Source of the DNA: Alphaproteobacteria bacterium UBA6187
Lineage (GTDB): Bacteria; Pseudomonadota; Alphaproteobacteria; Rickettsiales; UBA6187
DNA length: 21,166 nt
NCBI GenBank assembly: GCA_002422795.1
Contig: DITJ01000073.1
Span: 1 to 21,166 of the forward strand
Direction: 5' to 3'
Below are positions 14,296 to 21,166 of this stretch, piece by piece. The notes beneath the pieces are model-generated. The model was not told where the DNA came from. It searched no databases and worked only from the letters and a program-made list of their open reading frames with translations. A program made the position numbers and the translations under genes. Position 1 is the first letter of the stretch. Each line of letters starts with the position of its first letter.

Positions 14296-15511
14296 CCGGA
14301 AAATAATTACTTCTTGCTACATATTTGTAGATATTGGCGAAGCGCCACTCCTTGCCGGGCGCTATATGATTGATGGGCAGGGCTTAGGTCATTTTACTTA
14401 TGGCCAAAGTTATGTAGAAAACCCTGCAGCATTCCCGCTTGATCCTATTAATTTACCATTTACTGATCCACTCCAGATATTCCACCCGTTAAATGGCAAA
14501 GGGGTTTTTGGGGTATTGTCCGATAGTACGCCGGATAATTGGGGAAGGCGGTTAATTTCTTCTATCCACCGTAGCTCCCCTCAAAATGAAGTGGAGTGGG
14601 TGCTCGCAAGCCGTGGTAATGGCGTGGGTTGTATAGTTGCAAATGCGGCAAAATCTTCACCACAACCAAAAAAGGCGTTACATAGCTTCCCGGAAATAGA
14701 GGAGTTTTTTATCCTGGCAGATAGGTTTGAAGCTGGGAAAGAAATACCCGAAGAAATGCTGCATCTGATAGAATTCGGGTCAAGTATGGGCGGCCTGCGC
14801 CCAAAATTAACCATTACCCATGAAGGCAAGGAATGGATTGCCAAAATAAACCGTGTAGATGATAAATTTGATATTTCACGGGTTGAATATGCCACTATGC
14901 AAATGGCAAAAAAAGCTGGCATTATTATCCCCGATATGCAGCTCAAAGAAATTAATGGCCGCCCAATTTTATTGGTAGAGAGGTTTGACCGCAATGTACC
15001 AAGTAGGAAACTGCACTATATCAGTGCCCATAGTCTAATTAATGCTTATAAAATCAGTGAGAAGGATGCAAGCCGTAATTATTCCTATATGGGTATCGCC
15101 GATATTGCCAAGAGAATTACAGAAAACCCTATAGAAGAACAGGTACAGCTATACAGGCGCATGGTTTTCAATGTGCTCACTGGTAATAGTGACGACCATA
15201 TGAAAAACCACGGCTTCCTGATGACAGATTATACTAAAAAACTTTATAGTCTATCTCCAGCATTTGACGTACTGCCTCACCTTGATGCATCACAGCGCTT
15301 ACAATCTATTGGTATTGGTGAGAATGGGCGGGAAGCAAGTATAGAAAACCTCTTGTCCAGCATAGGCAGGTTCCAGCTTACCCAAAAACAGGCAGGTATT
15401 ATTTTGCAGGAAGTACAGGGAGTAGTTAAAGATTGGCAAATTTATTATAAAAAAGCTAGCGTTCCGGCGCGGGATATAAACATCCTGAAAAAGTGCTTTT
15501 TAATGGGATAG
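14285..15511 (+). CDS. hipA: HipA-like serine/threonine kinase toxin
   Basis: A 408-residue kinase of the HipA family. The N-subdomain motif GVLSDSTPDNWGRRL is at 76-90, a Gly-rich ATP loop at 165-174 (GSSMGGLRPK), Lys187 in WIAKINR, a hinge-side block ILLVERFDR (228-236), the catalytic loop GNSDDHMKNHGF at 300-311 and the metal-binding Asp328 in SPAFDVLP. All key residues are present. E. coli HipA phosphorylates glutamyl-tRNA synthetase and causes dormancy; other HipA relatives hit different targets, so the substrate here is open. It starts at GTG 14285, overlapping hipB, with GAGGAG eight bases upstream. It lies in the cargo zone between int and the prophage end, so a role in prophage maintenance or defence is likely. 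Confidence 0.9.
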   Translation: MTSNRKIITSCYIFVDIGEAPLLAGRYMIDGQGLGHFTYGQSYVENPAAFPLDPINLPFTDPLQIFHPLNGKGVFGVLSDSTPDNWGRRLISSIHRSSPQNEVEWVLASRGNGVGCIVANAAKSSPQPKKALHSFPEIEEFFILADRFEAGKEIPEEMLHLIEFGSSMGGLRPKLTITHEGKEWIAKINRVDDKFDISRVEYATMQMAKKAGIIIPDMQLKEINGRPILLVERFDRNVPSRKLHYISAHSLINAYKISEKDASRNYSYMGIADIAKRITENPIEEQVQLYRRMVFNVLTGNSDDHMKNHGFLMTDYTKKLYSLSPAFDVLPHLDASQRLQSIGIGENGREASIENLLSSIGRFQLTQKQAGIILQEVQGVVKDWQIYYKKASVPARDINILKKCFLMG

Positions 15512-15520
15512 AAAGATAAA

Positions 15521-15692
15521 GTGATGGCTTTATAGCCACCCAAACCCACTCATTTCCCAAACAGAAGGTTAGCAAATGTAACCACCGAGGAACCACCGGG
15601 TGATGAAAAGTGATGATTTTGGGTGGTGGGTGATGAATTAAGATATTGACTGGAGGCGGCTATTTCATTATGTTTCCGTATGTTTGGTGATG
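15521..15692 (+). repeat. Cluster of GTGATG repeats beside the att core
   Basis: GTGATG occurs at 15521, 15600, 15610, 15630 and 15687, all in the same direction, in a non-coding stretch (15512-15716) between hipA and the tRNA-like core. AACCACCG is also repeated in tandem near 15580-15597, and a small hairpin (TGGCT/AGCCA, 15525-15538) follows hipA. Such direct repeats beside an attachment core are typical of integrase arm-type sites; that role is inferred. Confidence 0.4.
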
Positions 15693-15716
15693 CTTGATGA
15701 TGTGGGCGGACACCCG

Positions 15717-15761
15717 CTACGAATCAGAAGGCCGGGCGTTCGAATCGCTCTGGGTGCACCA
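15717..15761 (+). other. Attachment site: 3' part of tRNA-Arg(ACG)
   Basis: These 45 bases read as the 3' portion of a tRNA: anticodon loop CTACGAA (anticodon ACG), the 3' anticodon strand, variable loop, a TPsiC arm (GGGCG-TTCGAAT-CGCTC, five pairs with one G-T), the 3' acceptor strand and CCA. Upstream bases do not pair with the anticodon strand or the acceptor, so no whole tRNA exists here; identity begins in the anticodon loop, a usual crossover place for tyrosine integrases. Since the fragment is on the plus strand, it marks the right end of an element to its left. Confidence 0.8.
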
Positions 15762-15826
15762 CTTTCTTTAAAATCAATAGCTTATACTTGTAAATTAGCG
15801 GTGACACACACAAGTGGTGCAACGCT

Positions 15827-16695
15827 ATGTATAATCCTTCTTATTTAATGCTATCCAGGCACAACCTTTATTACTTCCGTTATCCTTTACCTAAATCCCA
15901 AAGCACCAGCAGGGATTATATCCGCATATCCCTTGGGACTAGAGACCCAAAAGAAGCATTGCAACTTGCGAAGGGACTAGAGTATTATATTGCAGAGATT
16001 ACCAGAAGATGCGGGAACATTATAATGAACGACCATAAGGCTAAGAAGGTAGTAAGCGATTATCTTAAGGCAAAGCTGGAAGAACAGAAGCAACGTATCG
16101 ACAATAAGCCGTATTATACAGATACAACGCACGAGTGGAGCAAGGCAATCAGTGACATTAAATCCAATCCTGTGCCGTATACAGCAGAGTTTATAGCGAG
16201 TTAGGCTTGGATATTAAAGACGGTAGCGAGGACTTCCAGACGCTTCGCAGGTACGTTAAGCGTAACCTGCCAGACTATTACGAAGAGTTGCGGCAGTATA
16301 ATGAACAGGCGTTTAATGTTGGGTTTAAGCGAAAGGTTCCAGTGCATAATAAACTAATTGAGTATGGTTTAATTGGGTATGTAGATAAACTTAAGCGGGC
16401 TGGAAAAAGCCGTATATTGCATGAGCTGACCTGGAGTAAAAATACTTACGGCAGAAATCTTGGAAGATTCTTTAATGATAGGCTGCTGCCAGCGCTAGAA
16501 ATTAAAGATAAAAATGTATGCTTCCACTGTCTTCGTCATACCGTCAATACACGCTTATTGCAAGCCGATGTTGAAGTGTCTAAGGTTCAGGCGATAATTG
16601 GACATACGGGAAAGAAAAGCATGACAGATAGATATGCACAGGAAGGCTTCAAGCTATCGCAGCTTCATGCGGCAATTAACAAACTGCCATATTAG
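15827..16695 (+). pseudogene. Degraded tyrosine integrase of an older element
   Basis: Two frames together give one broken integrase. The first (15827-16204) encodes an N-terminal part typical of phage integrases (LYYFRYPLPKS, ISLGTRDPKEALQLA). It ends at a TAG, while the neighbouring frame continues the protein sense (ELGLDIKDGSEDFQTLRR), so a one-base frameshift lies near 16195-16203. The second part then jumps from core-binding sequence (LPDYYEELRQYN) straight to the end of the catalytic domain (KRKVPVHNKLIEYGL ... HCLRHTVNTRLL, IIGHTGKKSMTDRYA). The segment with the first catalytic Arg and much else, perhaps 200 residues, is missing. It starts 66 bases after the tRNA-like att core and reads away from it, the normal place for the integrase of a tRNA-integrated element. 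Confidence 0.85.
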
Positions 16696-16724
16696 GGCTG
16701 TGTTGCCGCTGGAAAGTGATTGCT
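16696..16724 (+). repeat. Imperfect direct repeat, copy A
   Basis: GGCTGTGTTGCCGCTG followed 6 bases later by TGATTGCT. A near copy lies about 1 kb downstream at 17730-17761, so the pair brackets the gene-free AT-rich stretch. It starts right after the integrase remnant stop. Confidence 0.4.
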
Positions 16725-16799
16725 GGTATTTGCTTCGGGTTTATACGCACTGCGGCATAGGCCGTTTAGTAGTGGGTTGCTTTTTTTAGTGTCCTCCAA

Positions 16800-17720
16800 T
16801 AGTAACACAAGAAATAAGTCGCATTGCAAAGAATTCTCTTGATTAAATAAATTATATAACTATAATATTTACCCCCTTCCATTTCGCCATTAGAGGCTCA
16901 AGGAGTGACAAAAAGCCATCCCTTGGTACGTAGGTAGTGCGATTACAACTTCTTGCTGTGACGCCACCTAATGCGGTTTAAATGCCATTCACTTGAAAGT
17001 GTTATATTAGAACGTAACAGCAGAACAATCAGGCTTAGTTCAAGTAATAAACCCTAAGTAAAAGCCTAAGTATTAACATGCAGGAATAATCCAGATACTT
17101 TTAATAACATATAATACAATAGGTTATGTATATCATAAATTAATGCGTTCCTTATGTAGTAGTACAAGCCGTTACATTCTACATTTATAAAATGTTGTTT
17201 ACCAGGTAGCATAATTTTGGTATCTGTTTAAGATATCCATATAATCTAATAGTAAATTACTCTTAATTTACATTAGGAGTACACCAGTAGACACTATGTA
17301 TATATTACACTAAATATTGTAATATTAATATATAAATACAAACAATATATAGACTATGCCTAGATTCTAATAAACAAGATAATAACTAATATGTAATAAG
17401 ATGTAGACAGGATGGATGCGCCACATACATATAACTAATAACTATAATAATTTACTATTATATATACTAATGCGTATACTCTAATATAACTCATGTTATA
17501 TATATTATACATGCCATGTTATACCCTGCTTAATATATGTTAACTACTTAATAGCAATTAGGCTTAATGCTTATACTAAGATTAATACATGTTGTTCATG
17601 TAAATACACTGTGTTTATCCTGTTAAACAGAGGGCTACGGAGAAATTACAAGAGGTATATTATATAAAATCCACCTCGTAAATCTTACCCATTTTCTTTA
17701 TGTTACTTATTGCAACAGCC
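16800..17720. other. AT-rich gene-free stretch
   Basis: About 0.9 kb of strongly AT-rich DNA with no reading frame worth reporting on either strand and many TA runs, for example the near-palindrome from CATGT to ACATG around 17492-17513. I see no tRNA, iteron array or CRISPR-like spacing. It looks like decayed element DNA, but an origin-like or structural role cannot be excluded from sequence alone. Confidence 0.5.
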
Positions 17721-17729
17721 TGATAGCAC

Positions 17730-17761
17730 GGCTGTGTGCCGCTGTTTAAATGGCGATTGCT
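17730..17761 (+). repeat. Imperfect direct repeat, copy B
   Basis: GGCTGTGTGCCGCTG, then GCGATTGCT, matching copy A at 16696-16724 apart from one missing T and a longer middle. It begins the GC-richer, hairpin-rich patch. Confidence 0.4.
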
Positions 17762-18123
17762 ACGCGCTATCTGCTCAGTGAGCAACAAGTCACGCCCTTA
17801 ATGTGGCCAGCCTATCAAGTGCGACTTGTGGCTTGCTGGTCTTGCATTGGCGGTAAGTGGCAAGGTTGTCGCGCATACAACACGCACCTATGCTGAGGAT
17901 AATTCTTGACGGTTGCAACCCATCCGTCTAAGGTGCGCCTGAGGTATTTACTATACCTTGGGACTTCAAAATCTCTTGTGAGTCGGCGGTTAGTATCCGT
18001 CACAATACTCTCCACCCGATGGTGGGGAGGTGTTAATGTATGCAATAGGCGCAAGCTAAAGATTAACACGAACCTACCCGATTCACAGGTTTTTTGAACT
18101 CCCCACTGCCATTCGTTGGCAGT
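17762..18123 (+). ncRNA. Hairpin-rich patch, possible structured RNA or leader
   Basis: GC-richer than the DNA to its left, with a run of short dyads: GCTCA/TGAGC near 17773-17783; CAAGT/ACTTG (17816-17828) nested in CCAGC/GCTGG (17807-17839); CTTGC/GCAAG just after; GACGG/CCGTC around a GGTTGCAACC palindrome; AGGTAT/ATACCT (17942-17958); CCACC/GGTGG near 18013; AACCT/AGGTT followed by T (18071-18095); and ACTGCCA/TGGCAGT with a TTCGT loop (18105-18123), 32 bases before the next gene. No known RNA family is recognised. The strand is not certain; plus is chosen because the T run and the next gene are on it. Confidence 0.3.
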
Positions 18124-18154
18124 AGTTACTTTAACAACTCAAGGGGGAATTGCT

Positions 18155-18442
18155 ATGAAAATCCACTGCTCAATGCCATTATTGCTAGTTGTCACTTGCG
18201 CAAGCCTTTTTATCAGTCCTGCACAAGCACAGTCATGGGAACAGCAATGGGAGCAACAACGGCTGCATAACGAGAAATCTAATCTGGAAACCGAACTTTT
18301 CCAGCAGCGCGAAGAAATGGAGCGTATGCAGCAAGAGAGTAAGGCCGCCCTAGAGGAACAGCGCCTTGAAATTGAGAAGCAGAGGGACGAGCTTAATCGC
18401 ATTAATGATAGCTACGAACAAGAACGTTACTTTCGCCGCTAG
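18155..18442 (+). CDS. Small secreted coiled-coil protein, unknown
   Basis: A 95-residue protein starting at ATG 18155, chosen because GGGGG lies about seven bases upstream. The first 26 residues are a signal peptide (KIHCSMPLLLVVTCASLFISPAQA, likely cut after AQA). The mature part is Gln/Glu/Arg-rich with heptad-like spacing (LFQQREEMERMQQESKAALEEQRLEIEKQRDELNR), so a periplasmic coiled coil is expected. No family recognised; composition recalls small stress or envelope proteins. It is the first of three small plus-strand genes without recognisable partners. Confidence 0.6.
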   Translation: MKIHCSMPLLLVVTCASLFISPAQAQSWEQQWEQQRLHNEKSNLETELFQQREEMERMQQESKAALEEQRLEIEKQRDELNRINDSYEQERYFRR

Positions 18443-18534
18443 TAATTTATATATGAGAATCCGCCTATATTCTACAATCAGTGACTTGCATTTGAAATTA
18501 AGTCACTCTCGTTAAGACTCCAGGAGATAACAAC

Positions 18535-18876
18535 ATGACAATCGTTATAGCATTTATACTAGGAATGAACTTTGGAGCAGCTGGGCTATTTGCAAAGCAA
18601 ATTAACACTGTAGCAGGGTTCGCAATTGCAAACAGAGGGATGCACAATTATTTTACATCATTAGGTAGATTATCTAATACTATTTTTCCTATACTAGCTG
18701 TAGTTGCTGCGATAGCAGCTCAGGGGGTGATATTTGGTGTGGTTGTTTTCGTGTCAACTTTACTAGGCGCTCTTGTTTTAGGGTTTTTCAACCCGTCTTA
18801 TAAAATAAAGATGCTAATTTCCTTGATTGGATTACCAGTAACTTTATTAATCTTCTTCTTATCATTTGGCATGTAG
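18535..18876 (+). CDS. Small integral membrane protein, unknown
   Basis: A 113-residue hydrophobic protein with three to four membrane segments (about 2-20, 50-68, 66-87 and 92-112). The ATG at 18535 follows AGGAG by eight bases, a good signal. It lies 92 bp after the coiled-coil gene on the same strand. No motif or family recognised. The neighbouring gene at 19008 is also membrane-linked, so the group may act at the envelope, but that is a guess from context. Confidence 0.6.
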   Translation: MTIVIAFILGMNFGAAGLFAKQINTVAGFAIANRGMHNYFTSLGRLSNTIFPILAVVAAIAAQGVIFGVVVFVSTLLGALVLGFFNPSYKIKMLISLIGLPVTLLIFFLSFGM

Positions 18877-19007
18877 ATTGAATATAAACAGACAAGCATA
18901 GCAATGATGGGTATTCAGGAGGCTCTATGATGTGCTGAGGGGGCTTGCATTAATAGTATTAGGTAAGCTGGATAGAAGTAAAAAAAATAAAAAAGGGGGA
19001 GGAAATA

Positions 19008-19880
19008 GTGGAAATTATTGTATTAGGACTTGTAGGTTTTTTCGTAATTAAGTTTAATGTTATTGGTTTTATAATTAGTTGGATGAGAAAATCAGATGCA
19101 GCAGCATCCGTACAAGCTCTGCTGGAGAATAAAGAAAAACTATTTATGTTCGATGGCAACCCTGCTAGTGCAGCTACTATATATGTACAAGAAGCTTGGG
19201 ATAGTAAACCGGATGTATTTAATGGTAAGTTTGGTGTAAGACCTCACAAGTTAGCTGTTGTTATATATTCATTAGCTCTAGCGGTAAAAAAACTAGACCT
19301 TCAGAAGGATGGGAACTACGGGCCAGTTGCTATTGCTTATGCAAGCGCTTCTTCTGAACTTGAGGTAAATGGCAAGTACTACAACCTTTCATTGGTGGAC
19401 TTCAGTTTGATAAAAGAATCATTGGAAATGCTTGCGCATATTGTCGAGAGAATGGAAGCGCCTTCGGTTGAAGGCTCTATCAATAATTTATCAACATATA
19501 ACTTAATGCTGAGAAAGGAAAAGCAAGCTAAAATTGAAGCTAAAGGCCTACCTTATGTGCATCATGACAGGGACTCTGGTGTATTTCAGATGGTGGACTT
19601 CCCTTATAAATCTTACGATGAATGGAACGAGGTGTATACCAAGGCAGCTATAGATAGTAATCCGGCACTTGCCCCAACAACTCTAGATGATGGCTCTACG
19701 GTTTCCATACTAGACCTTTTGGATAAAGCGCCTTGCATGAGAGCTTACAGTCATCATCTAGACCCTCAAATATTAGGTGCTAATTTTGGCAAGAGGTTTA
19801 ATATAGGCAGCACCCAATTTAAGGATGGTGTGAAGACTAGAGATTTTATAAAGGAAACTCATGGTATTGATATTTATTGA
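19008..19880 (+). CDS. N-terminally membrane-anchored protein, unknown
   Basis: A 290-residue protein starting at GTG 19008, supported by GGGAGG five bases upstream. Residues about 3-25 are one membrane segment (IVLGLVGFFVIKFNVIGFIISW); the rest is soluble, mixed helix and strand, with no motif I recognise. Features that could help a search: VRPHKLAVVIYSLALAVKKL, YGPVAIAYASASSEL and the end NFGKRFNIGSTQFKDG. The stretch 18877-19007 before it holds no convincing gene. Which side of the membrane the domain faces is unclear. Confidence 0.65.
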   Translation: MEIIVLGLVGFFVIKFNVIGFIISWMRKSDAAASVQALLENKEKLFMFDGNPASAATIYVQEAWDSKPDVFNGKFGVRPHKLAVVIYSLALAVKKLDLQKDGNYGPVAIAYASASSELEVNGKYYNLSLVDFSLIKESLEMLAHIVERMEAPSVEGSINNLSTYNLMLRKEKQAKIEAKGLPYVHHDRDSGVFQMVDFPYKSYDEWNEVYTKAAIDSNPALAPTTLDDGSTVSILDLLDKAPCMRAYSHHLDPQILGANFGKRFNIGSTQFKDGVKTRDFIKETHGIDIY

Positions 19881-19939
19881 TATGTGATAACCTACCATTA
19901 GTGTGGCTTAGTGTAAAAGAGATAGGTGTTTCTGTGTGG

Positions 19940-19964
19940 CTCTAAAATCGCTTTAGAGTGTATT
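19940..19964 (+). terminator. Possible terminator hairpin after the 19008 gene
   Basis: CTCTAAA (19940-19946), loop ATCGC, TTTAGAG (19952-19958) form a perfect 7-bp stem 60 bases after the stop, followed by TGTATTT and no full T run. The gap 19881-20108 holds no other clear feature. Confidence 0.35.
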
Positions 19965-20108
19965 TAACATACATCCTCCTGATCGTATGGTAATATGGTA
20001 TCATTTTGTTTTTATAACCTAGTATATAATTAACTTATTACTATATATGCAGTATCAGGTGTGCTAATAGGTATTTTAATAGGTTGGATGATATGGGGAT
20101 AAGCAGTA

Positions 20109-21166
20109 ATGTCAATTATTACAACTAGTGATGATATAGCCAGGAAGCCGCTATACCAGATACCAGCCTTGCCTTTATCATACGATATTGAAAGCAAGCG
20201 CGTACTCCGCAAAGCAGGTGAAGCACGTTCCGCACTGGCTGAATTAAAGGGTATTACAGCTATCATTCCTAACCAGAGCATTCTGATGAACACCCTGCCA
20301 TTGCAGGAGGCAAAGGATAGCTCGGCAATAGAAAATATAATCACCACCCAGGATGAATTATACAAGAGCGATACGCACCTAAACCACTTCGCCACACACT
20401 CAGCAAAGGAAGTGCATAGATATGCCCTAGCACTTAAGAATGGCTACTTAAGGGTAAAGGAGTCCGGGTTGCTCATAAACAGCCTTGTAAGGGAGCTACA
20501 GGCGTTTATAGATGGTAATGATGCTGGCTTCCGTAACCAGGCAGGAACGGCACTTAAGAACGAACAGACAGGGCAAGTAATCTACACGCCTCCGCAAAGC
20601 CTGGAACTGATAGAAAAGCACATGCAGAACCTGGAAGCATTCATCAATGATGATTCTATGTGCGATTGGGATTCACTGGTAAAGATGGCTGTAATCCACC
20701 ACCAGTTTGAAAGCATTCACCCATTCTCTGATGGTAATGGACGTACAGGTCGTATCATCAACATTCTATACCTAATCAAGCAGGACTTGCTTAATACCCC
20801 AGTGCTGTACCTCTCACGCTACATAAACCGTAACAAGGCAGAATATTACAGGCTACTGCAACAGGTGCGTGATACGAACTCAAGTAGTGAAGCCTGGGAA
20901 GAGTGGGTGCTGTATATGCTTGAAGCTGTACGCCAGACCTCAATACAGACCACCAAGCTAATCCAGGCTATAAAGGAGCTGATGCAAGCCCACAAACACA
21001 AGATTCGTGATAAGCTGCCTAAGATTTACTCGCAGGACTTGATAAACGTAATCTTTAGTCACCCATACACGAAAATTAATAATATTGAAGAAGGTCTGCA
21101 CGTAAGCCGCCAGACAGCCGCGAAGTACCTGGATGAACTTGATAGCATTAAACTACTGCATAAAGT
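20109..21166 (+). CDS. Fic-family protein adenylyltransferase, truncated by window end
   Basis: Open from ATG 20109 to the window edge (352 codons seen). The Fic motif HPFSDGNGRTGR is complete at 204-215, with catalytic His204. An inhibitory-helix motif of the S/T-x-x-x-E-G/N type is present at 71-76 (SSAIEN), placing it in the Fic class whose inhibitory helix is N-terminal in the same chain. N-terminal Fic/DOC_N-like sequence (residues 10-60) and a winged-helix-like end (VSRQTAAKYLDELDSIKLL) match the common chromosomal SoFic type. Family members transfer AMP from ATP to target proteins; the target here is unknown. GGGG about ten bases upstream is a modest start signal. Its codon use is more GC-rich than that of the three genes to the left. 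Confidence 0.9.
   Translation, partial: MSIITTSDDIARKPLYQIPALPLSYDIESKRVLRKAGEARSALAELKGITAIIPNQSILMNTLPLQEAKDSSAIENIITTQDELYKSDTHLNHFATHSAKEVHRYALALKNGYLRVKESGLLINSLVRELQAFIDGNDAGFRNQAGTALKNEQTGQVIYTPPQSLELIEKHMQNLEAFINDDSMCDWDSLVKMAVIHHQFESIHPFSDGNGRTGRIINILYLIKQDLLNTPVLYLSRYINRNKAEYYRLLQQVRDTNSSSEAWEEWVLYMLEAVRQTSIQTTKLIQAIKELMQAHKHKIRDKLPKIYSQDLINVIFSHPYTKINNIEEGLHVSRQTAAKYLDELDSIKLLHK

Noticed and set aside
15685..15761. Complete tRNA gene
   Set aside because: Only the 3' part is present; bases before 15717 pair with neither the anticodon strand nor the acceptor, so it is an att fragment.
16800..17720. CRISPR array or iteron-type origin in the AT-rich stretch
   Set aside because: No repeat of constant length and spacing could be found; only scattered TA-rich near-palindromes.
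17815..18069. Minus-strand 84-codon frame in the hairpin-rich patch
   Set aside because: No ribosome binding site, no family resemblance, and it coincides with dyads that better explain the composition.
18932..19051. Possible 39-residue peptide from GTG 18932 after AGGAGG
   Set aside because: A start signal is present, but the C-terminal half is just the 19008 gene in another frame and no protein character is visible beyond one short hydrophobic stretch.
20034..20102. 22-codon hydrophobic frame just before the Fic gene
   Set aside because: Could be a tiny membrane peptide, but it has no ATG in a useful place and no ribosome binding site.

Overview
This window is mostly the lysogeny/early side and the start of the late operon of a lambda-like, siphovirus-type prophage. 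To its right lies the decayed remains of a second integrated element. The host is most likely a moderately AT-rich alphaproteobacterium: the prophage carries a GapR/UPF0335 (DUF2312) gene, a DUF6456-like gene and a lambda-type portal in a set usual for that class. Genus cannot be named from the sequence.

Layout, left to right. Positions 1-4660 (minus strand) hold the head genes: a cut-off gene at the edge, a DUF2190 decoration-type protein, a prohead protease/scaffold/Mu gpT-like capsid fusion with a strong internal ribosome binding site, the lambda-type portal, a small gpW/DUF6148-like protein, and only the C-terminal end of a GpA-type terminase large subunit. Upstream of it lie a GC-rich dyad-rich patch (candidate cos) and a tail Z-like gene (4842-5537). 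That operon is headed by a promoter (5611-5639) followed at once by an intrinsic terminator (5551-5582), the layout of lambda pR'/tR'. A membrane protein gene of unknown function (5755-6789) points the other way and looks like a cargo gene. Positions 6795-8693 (minus) are the early operon: Cro-like regulator, GapR family, DUF1376 replication-type protein, DUF6456-like protein in the Q position. Positions 8694-8886 are the divergent switch; 8887-11992 (plus) encode a CI-like repressor lacking the usual S24 catalytic residues, a small membrane protein, an XRE regulator, an excisionase-like protein and a tyrosine integrase.

Between the integrase and the prophage end (12004-15511) sits cargo: a two-gene unit of an unknown protein plus an XRE-ImmA/IrrE metallopeptidase (minus), and a HipB/HipA pair (plus). 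The end is marked by 45 nt matching the 3' part of a tRNA-Arg(ACG) gene, starting in the anticodon loop (15717-15761). Because the 3' fragment is on the plus strand, the element it closes should lie to its left, with the intact tRNA beyond the left edge of the window.

Right of the att site is a frameshifted and internally deleted integrase (15827-16695), then about 1 kb of very AT-rich DNA without genes, a GC-richer patch full of short hairpins (17730-18123), three small orphan genes (a secreted coiled-coil protein, an integral membrane protein, an N-terminally anchored protein) and a Fic adenylyltransferase cut by the window edge. The simplest reading is tandem integration at one tRNA: an old decayed element on the right and a younger but terminase-defective prophage on the left.

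The most notable points are the unknown/ImmA-IrrE pair and the 344-residue membrane protein as candidate defence genes, two copies of one operator-promoter module tying the cro operon and the 9689 operon to the same regulator, and the pR'/tR'-like late control region next to a candidate antiterminator.
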